This document shows positions 25,892 to 34,069 of a stretch of 43,280 nucleotides of DNA, piece after piece. The DNA is taken from positions 1-43,280 of the forward strand of contig CAILKW010000139.1 of assembly GCA_903834845.1 (NCBI GenBank), in the 5' to 3' direction. Position 1 is the stretch's first letter; every line of letters starts with the position of its first letter. Under the pieces are notes generated by a model. The model did not search any database. It worked only from the letters and a program-made list of their open reading frames with translations, and had not been told where the DNA came from. The translations under genes and the position numbers were made by a program. The DNA comes from an uncultured Bacteroidia bacterium (GTDB lineage: Bacteria > Bacteroidota > Bacteroidia > Bacteroidales > Prolixibacteraceae).

Positions 25892-26293
25892 ATGAGCAAA
25901 GACTTTTCAAAATTACTTCCTGATCCAAAGGAGAGATCGAACCAAAAAATTAGTCCTGAGACGGTACTTATAAGGCTATCTGACACTTTTAATGATCGTT
26001 ATCAAGGCCATATTAGTACGACTGTTACATCTTCCGGTAGTGCTGTTGATGGAAAAAATGAAAATCTCAGTTTTACATTTTACTTGCAATTTAATAGACA
26101 CAATAATTTCATTTATCCTCTATTAGAAGCAGATTGTATCGAAACTAGCGGAACATACCCAATTAAGGTTGTTTCTCACTATGGCCCTCCAACTGACTAT
26201 GGTAAAGTTGAAACAGAAGAACAATTTGAGGTTGTAATAGAACAAATATTGAAGGAATCAAGAACGAGAAACATTATTTTATCGATGTATTAA
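25892..26293 (+). CDS. Hypothetical 133-residue protein coupled to the EEP nuclease
   Basis: I do not recognise this protein. It is small, soluble, without signal or membrane segment. It has a charged N-terminus (MSKDFSKLLPDPKERSNQ), a central segment of beta-strand character (LSFTFYLQFNRHNNFIYPLLEADCIE, YPIKVVSHYG) and a helical, charged C-terminus (TEEQFEVVIEQILKESRTRNIIL). Its ATG comes one base after the EEP stop, so the two are almost certainly co-translated and may work together, for example as accessory factor or inhibitor of the nuclease. That is inference from position only. Confidence 0.7.
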   Translation: MSKDFSKLLPDPKERSNQKISPETVLIRLSDTFNDRYQGHISTTVTSSGSAVDGKNENLSFTFYLQFNRHNNFIYPLLEADCIETSGTYPIKVVSHYGPPTDYGKVETEEQFEVVIEQILKESRTRNIILSMY

Positions 26294-26638
26294 TATAACT
26301 GTAGACTTCGTGATAGTATTTTTAATCATCTATTAATCAATGTGTTAAATAACAGAACATTTACACTTTCGAATTATCAATAATAAAAAAAATGTTTTAA
26401 CGCTTTGTATATCAGGCATATAATATCTTTGAATTGTTGCTCAACTCTGTACGATGGCTGTTTATTGTCCAATTATATTTTTCTCATATTGCCAAAACTT
26501 ACGAAGTCTAATTGTATTACCAAATTGAGGTCAAAATGAAATTATCTCCATTTACATCAGGTTTTGAAAATCTCATCAAAAAAATTCATCATCAATAAGT
26601 TGAGTATGCTGAGTTAATAATTTTAAACTAAGATAAGC
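26294..26638. other. Intergenic gap, no gene recognised
   Basis: This ~345-base AT-rich stretch holds only very short open frames (for example a 20-codon one beginning MKLSPFTSGF near 26536). No RNA gene, repeat or clear promoter was recognised. Confidence 0.5.
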
Positions 26639-26758
26639 ATGAAAACCGAGAAACAAGTACAAATTATTACCTTTTCCTTAGTAAATGGATTGAACGAACT
26701 TAAAGATGAATATCCTTCCGTGGAGCTGCCACACAAAATAAATGTACTTCTTTTGTGA
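26639..26758 (+). CDS. Possible small protein (39 residues) upstream of the TPR-GIY-YIG gene
   Basis: An ATG-started frame encodes MKTEKQVQIITFSLVNGLNE followed by LKDEYPSVELPHKINVLLL. Its composition looks protein-like (amphipathic helix then Pro-rich turn), and its stop overlaps the first ATG of the next gene by 17 bases in another frame. It could be a small gene, a leader peptide affecting translation of the next gene, or the stump of a larger broken gene. No homologue is recognised. Confidence 0.3.
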   Translation: MKTEKQVQIITFSLVNGLNELKDEYPSVELPHKINVLLL

Positions 26759-28316
26759 TATATTTACATTAAAACTTACCAATATATTGAAACAGGAAAG
26801 AAATATTTTACAAAATTATTACAACCAAAAAGACTTTGCCGGACTGATTGATTATTGCAATTCCAAAATTGAATCTGGCGACATTAACTTTGTATATTTT
26901 GGTGCTAAAGGCAAAGCAAATATTGAGTTGGAAAATTATGATAAAGCTATTATTGACCTTACAAAAGCTTTGGAATTAAACACTGATTATGCCATTGGTT
27001 TATACAATAGAGGAATTTGTTATTATATGGCACATAAAATTGAATTGGCAATTCAGGATTTGGAAAAGGCAAAATCTTATAATGCAGAATTTGATAGTAT
27101 TGATTACTATTTAGGAGGGAGTTACTGTTTTTTGGAGAACTTTGAAAAGAGAATAGACCATTTTTCGAGACACTTATTAAAATATAAAGACCTTGGTGCA
27201 TTACAGTGTCGAGCCGAATTGTATTATTTAACAAAACAGTTCAAGAAAGCAAACAAAGATATAAAAAGGCTGATTTTACATGAATTAAAAAATATTCGCA
27301 GTTTAGAAAAAATTAATAAAATCAGCAATTTTCCAGAAATACCATCTGAACCGGAAATCTCAACTGAATCATTTTCCATTAGCGATTTAGGGTTTTCAAT
27401 AATTTACAACGATAACGACTGTGGCATTTACATACTTGAATTCACTAACAATGAATACTATATAGGGCAAACAAAGAAAATACAGCACAGGATCAATCAA
27501 CATTTTAGTAAATACCATGACATTGAATCTGTCTATTTTAAGCCAGTCAGTGCCGACTCATTGCTTTCGGAAGAAAATATTACCATTTCTATTTTTGAGA
27601 AAAACAAATTAAGAATCAGGAACCTTAAACAGTTAAAATTTAAAAACATTTTCACTGAATCCGACCAGATTCATTGGCTCAATAATTTACATTTCAATAC
27701 TTTAACAGGAATAAAGTTTAATAACGACAAAGTTAGGGAAAGATTTAGGGAAAGATTTTTGATTCTTAAGGAGAAGCCCTACTTCGAAGAATTGATCATG
27801 GCCTTATCAAAATACATGACCTTATGTATCCCAAATTACATCGCGAGTGAATTTAACTACTGGAATATAACCTGTTTACCCAATTATCTGGAAGAGGATA
27901 ATTGTGTAGTAAGAATAAATGTTAATGCGATTCCGGTTTTATCGGTTTTCGAATCCTCTGAGAGTACTTTAAGGTTTATTATATTCTCATCGAGATTACC
28001 ATTTTTAAGGTATCTTAAACAACAAAGAACTCTAACGGCTTTATTTTACCATATACCTCATTTAGAAATTGATTTGGAAAAATACTTTGAAGAAAAGACT
28101 GAAGGTGATGTGATCAGGCTTGTGGTTGATCTCAGTGATTTTCAGTCTGCACTAAATAACGAATTAATTCTTTCATCAATACGGCTTTTCAATTTGCGGA
28201 TGATGAACAATACCGGTAAAGAGCTGAAATTTAGGAGAAAGACCTATCATTGCTTGGATCTTGCGGATTTAATAATAAACAGGTTAACTCAAATGGAAAT
28301 CGAAAAAATAGTTTAA
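26742..28316 (+). CDS. TPR-repeat protein with central GIY-YIG nuclease domain and unknown C-terminal half
   Basis: A 524-residue cytoplasmic protein. Residues ~22-180 form four or so tetratricopeptide repeats (YFGAKGKANIELENYDKAII, AIGLYNRGICYYMAHKIELA, LQCRAELYYLTKQFKKA). Residues ~225-300 are a GIY-YIG domain: GIY at 228-230, YIG at 240-242 with 9 residues between, the catalytic-type Arg R250 in QHRINQHF, and a Glu-rich helix LLSEENITISIFEK supplying the likely metal-ligand Glu. Residues ~310-524 match nothing I recognise. GIY-YIG enzymes cut DNA or process nucleic acids; the TPR part suggests docking to a partner. The first ATG (26742) is used, but the true start is unsure because the N-terminal ~16 residues look non-homologous. 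It stands alone in an AT-rich accessory region. Confidence 0.8.
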   Translation: MYFFCDIFTLKLTNILKQERNILQNYYNQKDFAGLIDYCNSKIESGDINFVYFGAKGKANIELENYDKAIIDLTKALELNTDYAIGLYNRGICYYMAHKIELAIQDLEKAKSYNAEFDSIDYYLGGSYCFLENFEKRIDHFSRHLLKYKDLGALQCRAELYYLTKQFKKANKDIKRLILHELKNIRSLEKINKISNFPEIPSEPEISTESFSISDLGFSIIYNDNDCGIYILEFTNNEYYIGQTKKIQHRINQHFSKYHDIESVYFKPVSADSLLSEENITISIFEKNKLRIRNLKQLKFKNIFTESDQIHWLNNLHFNTLTGIKFNNDKVRERFRERFLILKEKPYFEELIMALSKYMTLCIPNYIASEFNYWNITCLPNYLEEDNCVVRINVNAIPVLSVFESSESTLRFIIFSSRLPFLRYLKQQRTLTALFYHIPHLEIDLEKYFEEKTEGDVIRLVVDLSDFQSALNNELILSSIRLFNLRMMNNTGKELKFRRKTYHCLDLADLIINRLTQMEIEKIV

Positions 28317-28411
28317 TCAGGGATTTATTGTTCCCATATTGAAAGTAAGTAACAAGATTATGGCTCTATGTTGTTTTGTATGGGTAACTTACATTTAAGA
28401 TAATAGTACAG

Positions 28412-28610
28412 AAGGTCTGAAAGACCTTAATCTGAATAACCGTGGATAAAATCCACGGAAAACATAATCAACAACCTCCACAGCCACGAAGTGGCTGAAC
28501 CATAGTACTTACAATTATAATTCAACCACTTCGTGGCTGTGGTTTTTACGTTGCTTTTCCGTGAGTTTCACTCACGGTTATTCAAATTTAACCACTTCGT
28601 GGCTATGAGG
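28412..28610. repeat. REP-like palindrome cluster
   Basis: Five or more short perfect or near-perfect hairpins sit in 200 bases. They are AAGGTCT-GAA-AGACCTT (28412-28428), CCGTGGAT-AAA-ATCCACGG (28440-28458), CAGCCAC-GAA-GTGGCTG (28481-28497), its inverse CCACTTCGTGGCTGTGG (28526-28542), CCGTGAGT-TTC-ACTCACGG (28559-28577) and a further CCACTTCGTGGCT copy (28592-28604). In addition the left block (28437-28500) and right block (28521-28580) are imperfect inverted copies of one another. This is the style of Bacteroidota extragenic REP/BIME-like elements mobilised by IS200-type or REP-associated tyrosine transposases, none of which is present nearby. It could also act as a bidirectional terminator or RNA-stabilising structure. 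Confidence 0.8.
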
Positions 28611-28870
28611 CGTATAATTAAAGAACCCATAAAGATCGTCATAGAAACAAGATTATAAACAAAAAACCTAACCACCTGCTCAAAGCTTTATTTTAAAACC
28701 GTACTTCATATCATTTGCATCATGCACCTTCTTCTCTCAACAGCCATCATTTGAATTTGGGAACAAATTATCCATCTGGTTGATTTCAAAAAACTGTAAA
28801 ATTCATAGGTTTCAACTATTCGATAAAATACTAAAAATCTAAATATCAATTATATAAATATATTCCCAAT
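28611..28870. other. Non-coding gap between palindromes and repeat copy B
   Basis: AT-rich sequence with no supported gene, RNA or promoter. It separates the palindrome cluster from the second copy of the direct repeat. Confidence 0.45.
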
Positions 28871-29068
28871 TTAACCCAATTTGCAGTTATTCCGAAATGA
28901 ATTATTTTGGGGATCAACAAATTTGCCATTCTCTATTTTCGATATGTGTACTATGGATTTTTTCTTTACAAATGCAAAGCATTTATATTTAAAGGCATCA
29001 AAGTTTTTTTAACGTGTAAGAAAACAACAAATACACAATATTAAAGGTAAAAAAATCAGGGCATTTTT
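28871..29068 (+). repeat. Diverged direct repeat, copy B (pairs with 24184-24380)
   Basis: The partner of copy A, same orientation and almost the same length (198 versus 197 bases). It begins TTAACCCAATTTGCAG and ends GGGCATTTTT. It lies about 40 bases beyond the 3' end of the GH78-like gene, that is, at the edge of the carbohydrate locus, while copy A lies at the other side of the accessory genes. Only substitutions and small indels separate the two copies, so the event is old. Confidence 0.7.
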
Positions 29069-29108
29069 ACACTTGAATTAAATACCTATGATTGTTGCGC
29101 CGCTCCAT

Positions 29109-31541
29109 TTATTCCGATTTCACCAACGTTGATTTACTTAAATTCTCAATATTAACCTTAAAACCTGAAGGCACATTTACCGAATACCTGATCTGATTAC
29201 CGAAACGTTTCCATTTCAGTCCTACTGAATTATCATTTATCGGGATAGCGCCACTGCACTCGTTAAGGTCAATGTCAGTAAACTGTATATTAATCTCTTT
29301 TCGGAGGTAATCAATCTGGCTGATTCCCAATATATCACGGTAAATCGCATGTCCAAGATAAGATGCGAAGCCGTGGTTGCAACTGGCACCGGAATCCATA
29401 TTCTCCCATAAAGTCCCTGTCTTTTGGGTCATAGGGTAGAAATAATCCTGTATCTCATTCACTAATTGGGCCTTCAGTCCGTACCGGGAAAGAATATCCA
29501 TGCGGATGTAATTTCCGATAAAGGCATTTGCTCGAAATACCTTAGGCCACATAACTGCATCATCGCGTTTAGGTCCGAAATCTGTGATTAGTTTCTTCCA
29601 TAATGCAGGATGGCTTTGTGGCGATACAAGATTAAAGAAAAAAGCATAATACTGGCAAACCTCAGTTGTATTAGTAGTTACTTCAAGCTTGCCCATTTTT
29701 CTAACAGCATTATCAACAAAGAAAGTTCCGTTAAATGACTGTTGAAGTATCATCTTACGGATACGTTCCGATTTTTGGTGCCAAGTGTCATTATGGTATA
29801 AATCAGCCGCATTCGCCAATGCGGAACTATACAACATATTGGTTGGATAATTCACATCGAGGACAAAATTGTTGGCTTTAGACCATTCCACAAAAATCCA
29901 GCTTTGGAGGTTTTCAAGAAGTCCATCTTCATTTTCAAATTTGGAAAAATAGTTCAAAACACCTTCAACTCGTGGTTTTAATCTGGCAATCAAGATAGGA
30001 TCACCGCCACGCTGTGCATAATCGTTCACCTGAATGACAAACCACATAGCCCAGTTTGGAATAAAAACCCCGTCCGGATGGTCTGCAGGGTAGCACATCG
30101 GAATCATCCCTTCAGGAAGGTTGGCAAAACTTTCCGGTAGTGCATAATTTTCATAGAAATTCCGGGTCACAGCCGAATGACCGGTAAAATCTTTCTCCAT
30201 AATGGCAGAGAAATAGCTGTCGCAAAGCCAGCCAGCTCTTTCTCTTGAAGGGCAATCTGTTAATATATCTACTGCATTTTGCCTGAATGATTGTCTTGCC
30301 GCCTTGTAGATTTCGTTTAGCTTGTTATTGCTGCACGTAAAGGATGCTTTAGCATTTTCAGGATAAGCATATTCTCTCAGATATACGTCCTGAATTCGGC
30401 AACTTCCTTTCAGAACAATCATCTTCAGATACCTGAAAGTATAGGGTTCAAAGGATTCAAAATTGTAATCTCCCGGTTCCAATTCACAAACAATCTGGTT
30501 GTTTACGTCCCGCATACGTTTCTTGGTGTTCACATCTCCACCTGTCAGTAATTCATCGAAATAGAAAATAAGCTTAGTTGGTATTTTGCAGGATAACTTT
30601 GCCCCGATAAATCCCGAAAGGTCTATCCCAAAATCATAAGTTGTGAATCCGTTTTCACCCAAATAATTATAACCATTTACATCAAAAGGCTTTGTTAAGG
30701 TATCCTGCGTTTTGTTGACAATTTCCTGAATGATTTGAGATGGTAAAACCTCCAACTCATTCTCCTTGAATCCTTTAAATTTATCACTGATTTTAGTTAA
30801 CGATCTGTCGTTATAATAATTTTCAGGTATTTTGAATCCAATCGTACCTTTTGAACAAACCGAAACAGGACGGACAAGATTAAAATCGGGAATAAGAAGG
30901 TTTCGGTGAAGTAGCTTAACGGACGGTAAGATTTTCAGTTTTAACGATTCACCAGGAATTTTAGCCGAGACTTTCCATAAGTCAAAATCTTTTGCTAACC
31001 GGTAATATTCGGTAAATGGTCTTTGAAAACTATACCGTTCAACTTTCTGTAAACGCTCTTTTATTTGGAAGGCTTCAATATTTTTATCCGAGCCTGTCGC
31101 CATCACAATTTTACCATCGGCCTCCAGTTCCATTTGTAAAAAAGAGGGTTGATCAAGTGTATAATAGCTGTTTACATTATAACCGGCAACTTCAACGGCA
31201 ATACTATTTTCCCCTTTCCTAACATACTTGCTTAATTCATAATCATCCATCCGAAAATAGCTATGACTGGCGCGTGCAGGTCCATACCCCAGAAATTTTC
31301 CGTTTATGAAAACCCTATACATGGTAGATGCGGTAATTCTGAGGTTAATCTTCTTATTTTCAGCAATCTGAAAAGTACTGCAAAAACCCAATGTCAGATT
31401 CATCTCTGTTTCACGTCCTTCCGCCCAGACAGGGAGTGCCTTTTTCATGAATACCTGACTGCCTGATTCATAAGATGGAACCTCTGCATTTATCTTTAAA
31501 TTAACAAGAAGTCCTAATGCAATAATTAACAATGTTTTCAT
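29109..31541 (-). CDS. GH78-like alpha-L-rhamnosidase, exported
   Basis: An 810-residue glycoside hydrolase. A signal peptide (MKTLLIIALGLLVNLKINA) is followed by an N-terminal beta-sandwich domain (residues ~45-140: YRVFINGKFLGYGPARASHS, EVAGYN), a second beta region (~225-400) and an (alpha/alpha)6 barrel (~400-770). The barrel entry motif DCPSRERAGWLCD (429-441) parallels the GH78 signature D-C-P-x-R-x-E-x-x-G-W-x-x-D, with the acidic residues D429, E434 and D441 kept. GH78 enzymes release terminal rhamnose from pectins, ulvan oligosaccharides or plant glycosides. It is the last gene of the minus-strand locus and its ATG overlaps the upstream gene's stop (TAATG). Exact sugar specificity unproven; related inverting enzymes share the fold. 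Confidence 0.8.
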   Translation of the reverse strand: MKTLLIIALGLLVNLKINAEVPSYESGSQVFMKKALPVWAEGRETEMNLTLGFCSTFQIAENKKINLRITASTMYRVFINGKFLGYGPARASHSYFRMDDYELSKYVRKGENSIAVEVAGYNVNSYYTLDQPSFLQMELEADGKIVMATGSDKNIEAFQIKERLQKVERYSFQRPFTEYYRLAKDFDLWKVSAKIPGESLKLKILPSVKLLHRNLLIPDFNLVRPVSVCSKGTIGFKIPENYYNDRSLTKISDKFKGFKENELEVLPSQIIQEIVNKTQDTLTKPFDVNGYNYLGENGFTTYDFGIDLSGFIGAKLSCKIPTKLIFYFDELLTGGDVNTKKRMRDVNNQIVCELEPGDYNFESFEPYTFRYLKMIVLKGSCRIQDVYLREYAYPENAKASFTCSNNKLNEIYKAARQSFRQNAVDILTDCPSRERAGWLCDSYFSAIMEKDFTGHSAVTRNFYENYALPESFANLPEGMIPMCYPADHPDGVFIPNWAMWFVIQVNDYAQRGGDPILIARLKPRVEGVLNYFSKFENEDGLLENLQSWIFVEWSKANNFVLDVNYPTNMLYSSALANAADLYHNDTWHQKSERIRKMILQQSFNGTFFVDNAVRKMGKLEVTTNTTEVCQYYAFFFNLVSPQSHPALWKKLITDFGPKRDDAVMWPKVFRANAFIGNYIRMDILSRYGLKAQLVNEIQDYFYPMTQKTGTLWENMDSGASCNHGFASYLGHAIYRDILGISQIDYLRKEINIQFTDIDLNECSGAIPINDNSVGLKWKRFGNQIRYSVNVPSGFKVNIENLSKSTLVKSE

Positions 31542-32527
31542 TATTTTTTTGTTATAATTTTCCTGACAAAATTAGCTAAACTTTCACTCCCAACGGCAAT
31601 GCCAACCGTAGGAGGAAGTTCCCGTAAATACCACTTTACTGTCCACGAAATTGATTCTCTCTGGTGAAGCGTCTGGTATGGCCCTTGGTTTTCAAGTTCG
31701 ATGTATGTTCTGTCTTTGTTAGTGTACAATTCGATTTCTGTTTCATTCGGTGCTTCCGATTCTATACCGATGTCAGGGAATTGCTTGATAAAGACCAGTC
31801 CATTATTTACATGTGCCAACCAACCTTCATGGCCGTTCCTGAACAATTTCTGATGACCTGTCACTAATTCAGGCTCATAGCGAAACCAGCAAATACCATT
31901 TTTATCCTCCGTGTTAAGGTTCGATTTGGAAAATCCTCCGGTGGTTCCAATCGGGAAAAAAGATATTCCTCCAGCCGGAACACGTGTGACTTCCCATGGT
32001 GCTACAGATTTGTCCTTTTTTGAAATATTGGTAATTAAGTACTTGATGGAAAATGAACTGTCGGAACTGTTGGCGACAAAGTTTTTTGAAATTTTGCAAC
32101 CACTCAAACTGTCAGGTTGACTTGTCAGGTTTAATGTATTTTTATTGAGTTCACACTGATAAGGTTTTGTATCGAGTATTGGGGATGGTGGCCATTTCCA
32201 AATCTGCGGGCTTAACCAAAGCGTGGAGCCATAATTTTCTTGGTTAATTCCGGAAGAACTCAACACCTCTTGGTTTTTCAACCTGAACGATATGATCCTG
32301 GCTCCGCAATTTGCATCAACTTCCATCACAATATCGGCTAAAGTGATTTCGTAATTACCGGTGCCATTAAGTATTATTGAAGTTTTTCTTATCTCATTTT
32401 GAGCCTGAATATAATAGGGGCATAAAATAAATATCATTCCAATAATCAGAAATGAGAGTTGCGTTTTATTCTGATACATGATATTCAAAAACCAAAACTG
32501 TATTATTCTGTCAATCAATTTTTTCAT
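31541..32527 (-). CDS. DUF4380-like exported protein
   Basis: A 328-residue protein with an N-terminal hydrophobic segment (QLSFLIIGMIFILCPYYIQAQ) acting as signal or anchor; M at 32479 (MYQNKTQLSF) is an alternative start. The mature part is beta-rich and resembles DUF4380, a galactose-mutarotase-like fold: ITLADIVMEVDANCGARIISFRL, LWLSPQIWKWPPSP, SVAPWEVTRVPAGGISFFP and HVNNGLVFIKQFPD. The family is frequent in polysaccharide loci and is presumed to bind or epimerise sugars; no activity is established. Its stop overlaps the GH78 start by one base, so the two are translationally coupled. Confidence 0.72.
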   Translation of the reverse strand: MKKLIDRIIQFWFLNIMYQNKTQLSFLIIGMIFILCPYYIQAQNEIRKTSIILNGTGNYEITLADIVMEVDANCGARIISFRLKNQEVLSSSGINQENYGSTLWLSPQIWKWPPSPILDTKPYQCELNKNTLNLTSQPDSLSGCKISKNFVANSSDSSFSIKYLITNISKKDKSVAPWEVTRVPAGGISFFPIGTTGGFSKSNLNTEDKNGICWFRYEPELVTGHQKLFRNGHEGWLAHVNNGLVFIKQFPDIGIESEAPNETEIELYTNKDRTYIELENQGPYQTLHQRESISWTVKWYLRELPPTVGIAVGSESLANFVRKIITKK

Positions 32528-32542
32528 GATAAAAAAAGCTAT

Positions 32543-34054
32543 TTATTGAAATGAAGGTCTGTGGATTTCAAAGGCTTCGACAGGTATCTGGCCATCGCCA
32601 TTCGGAATAAGTTCGAGAGTATGCAAACCATTTTCCAGACCTTGTACTAATGTCGTCTTATACATTTTTGCTTTATCAACGATAAGCGGGGCAGAATAGA
32701 TACTTTGAAACAATGGTACTACCGACCAGTTTACTTCGAATCCTACCTGAGTCATTGATTTAAAGCCTTTTTTTATATCGGCAAACATGTAATCTGAGAG
32801 GTCAATCACAACCCGACCTGATTTGGATACAAAAGATTGATCACTCCTGCCAGACCCGTCTGTCCCTGTTTGTGAACCATTAACAGTGAAAAACCAAACA
32901 GTGGAATCTGAATTTATTTTATCTATTTTCAGAATCCATTTTTCGGCAATAAGCGGACTTTTATGACTGATTCGCCTAATTGAAGGAAACCAGGTTCCGG
33001 GGCCAGGGCTTGGTCTGGTAATAGCGTAAGGAAAATATTTATCTGAAGTTGTTTTCCCATCAATCCTTACCAGCGCAGTTCCGGCGTTTTTCCCATCTGG
33101 CAATTGTCCGGCAATGACATCAACCCTGTTTCCGTAAAATGTAAGTTTTAATGCACTTTGCGTTGCATCCCCCGTTGAAACGCCTCCAACGATTTTCCAG
33201 GGTTGTCCTGTAAATGTAAGAATGTTTTTTCCATTCATATCATAAGCACTTGTAGCGAAACAGGTCTGAACCATATTTTGCCATTGTCCCGGAAACAAAG
33301 GATTGTATTGTATGTGCCTACCTACCAGGTGAGCAAGTAACCAGTTGCCGTTCCTGTTAGGATGGGTGCCATCACGAAGGAGGTCGGCAGTCTTCAGATT
33401 ATTATCCGACAGGTATTTCATCCATTCGGTTGAAATATCGGCCAGCTCACAGTTGTACTTATTGGCAATATAGCGAAGGTATTGGTAGGAAGAGGGAATA
33501 TATTCAGTCTGGCCGCCGCTAAGGTGATGGTTCATCAGTAAAATATCGGCAGTGGTGTAGCGGCGGACATTGGTAAAAAACTGCTCCAGTTCACCATGTT
33601 GTTCGCCGCCATAAACATGAAAAATAATCAAATCCGCGCAGGCTGTGTAAACATCGTGAACAGCTGTGCGGATTAGCCTATCGCCGCCAAATCCACCTAT
33701 TGACCTGTTTTCGAGCGAAATATCTGCATAAGGAAATCGTTCTTTCAAATAAGCTGACATCTGTTCTGTAAAAATCTGACTGCCCGAAATGGATTGTCCG
33801 TAAATCAGAATCTTCACCGGCCAACGGCGTTCCTGGCAACTGGTGGTAAGCAACGTAGCAGAACGAATCAAACGGGAACCAAAAAACGCTTCATTCACAC
33901 CTGGCTCAGGCATTGGGTTTAACGGGCGAGGGGGATGTATCAGCTCATACTTTTTCAGAGCATTCAGCTCGGCATTTTCCTGCGAAAAAGGATTTTCCTG
34001 AGCCCAAACAACCTGTACTGCAATAAGCAATACCAGAACAGTTAAATATCTCAT
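32543..34054 (-). CDS. Exported SGNH/GDSL-family esterase
   Basis: A 503-residue protein with a signal peptide (MRYLTVLVLLIAVQVVWAQ). The N-terminal ~250 residues are an SGNH hydrolase: nucleophile S88 in IYGQSISG (Gln in place of the usual Asp of GDS, as in related Bacteroidota carbohydrate esterases), Gly in NRSIGGFGGDR, His/Asn region MNHHLSGG, and the Asp-His pair D228/H231 in RDGTHPNRNG. The remaining half is beta-rich (VDVIAGQLPDGKNAGTALVRI, WFFTVNGSQTGTDGSG), a probable carbohydrate-contacting module. It likely removes acetyl or other acyl groups from a plant- or algal-type glycan in the periplasm. Located between the beta-helix gene (15-base gap) and the DUF4380-like gene (15-base gap). 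Confidence 0.85.
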   Translation of the reverse strand: MRYLTVLVLLIAVQVVWAQENPFSQENAELNALKKYELIHPPRPLNPMPEPGVNEAFFGSRLIRSATLLTTSCQERRWPVKILIYGQSISGSQIFTEQMSAYLKERFPYADISLENRSIGGFGGDRLIRTAVHDVYTACADLIIFHVYGGEQHGELEQFFTNVRRYTTADILLMNHHLSGGQTEYIPSSYQYLRYIANKYNCELADISTEWMKYLSDNNLKTADLLRDGTHPNRNGNWLLAHLVGRHIQYNPLFPGQWQNMVQTCFATSAYDMNGKNILTFTGQPWKIVGGVSTGDATQSALKLTFYGNRVDVIAGQLPDGKNAGTALVRIDGKTTSDKYFPYAITRPSPGPGTWFPSIRRISHKSPLIAEKWILKIDKINSDSTVWFFTVNGSQTGTDGSGRSDQSFVSKSGRVVIDLSDYMFADIKKGFKSMTQVGFEVNWSVVPLFQSIYSAPLIVDKAKMYKTTLVQGLENGLHTLELIPNGDGQIPVEAFEIHRPSFQ

Positions 34055-34069
34055 TGATTTTATAATATA

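Noticed and set aside
26294-26638. Hidden ncRNA or small gene in the gap before the TPR-GIY-YIG gene
   Set aside because: Only AT-rich sequence with very short frames; no hairpin or conserved motif stands out.
28412-28610. CRISPR-like array
   Set aside because: The repeats are palindromes of different sequence and inverted blocks, without regular spacers; they fit REP-like hairpins better.
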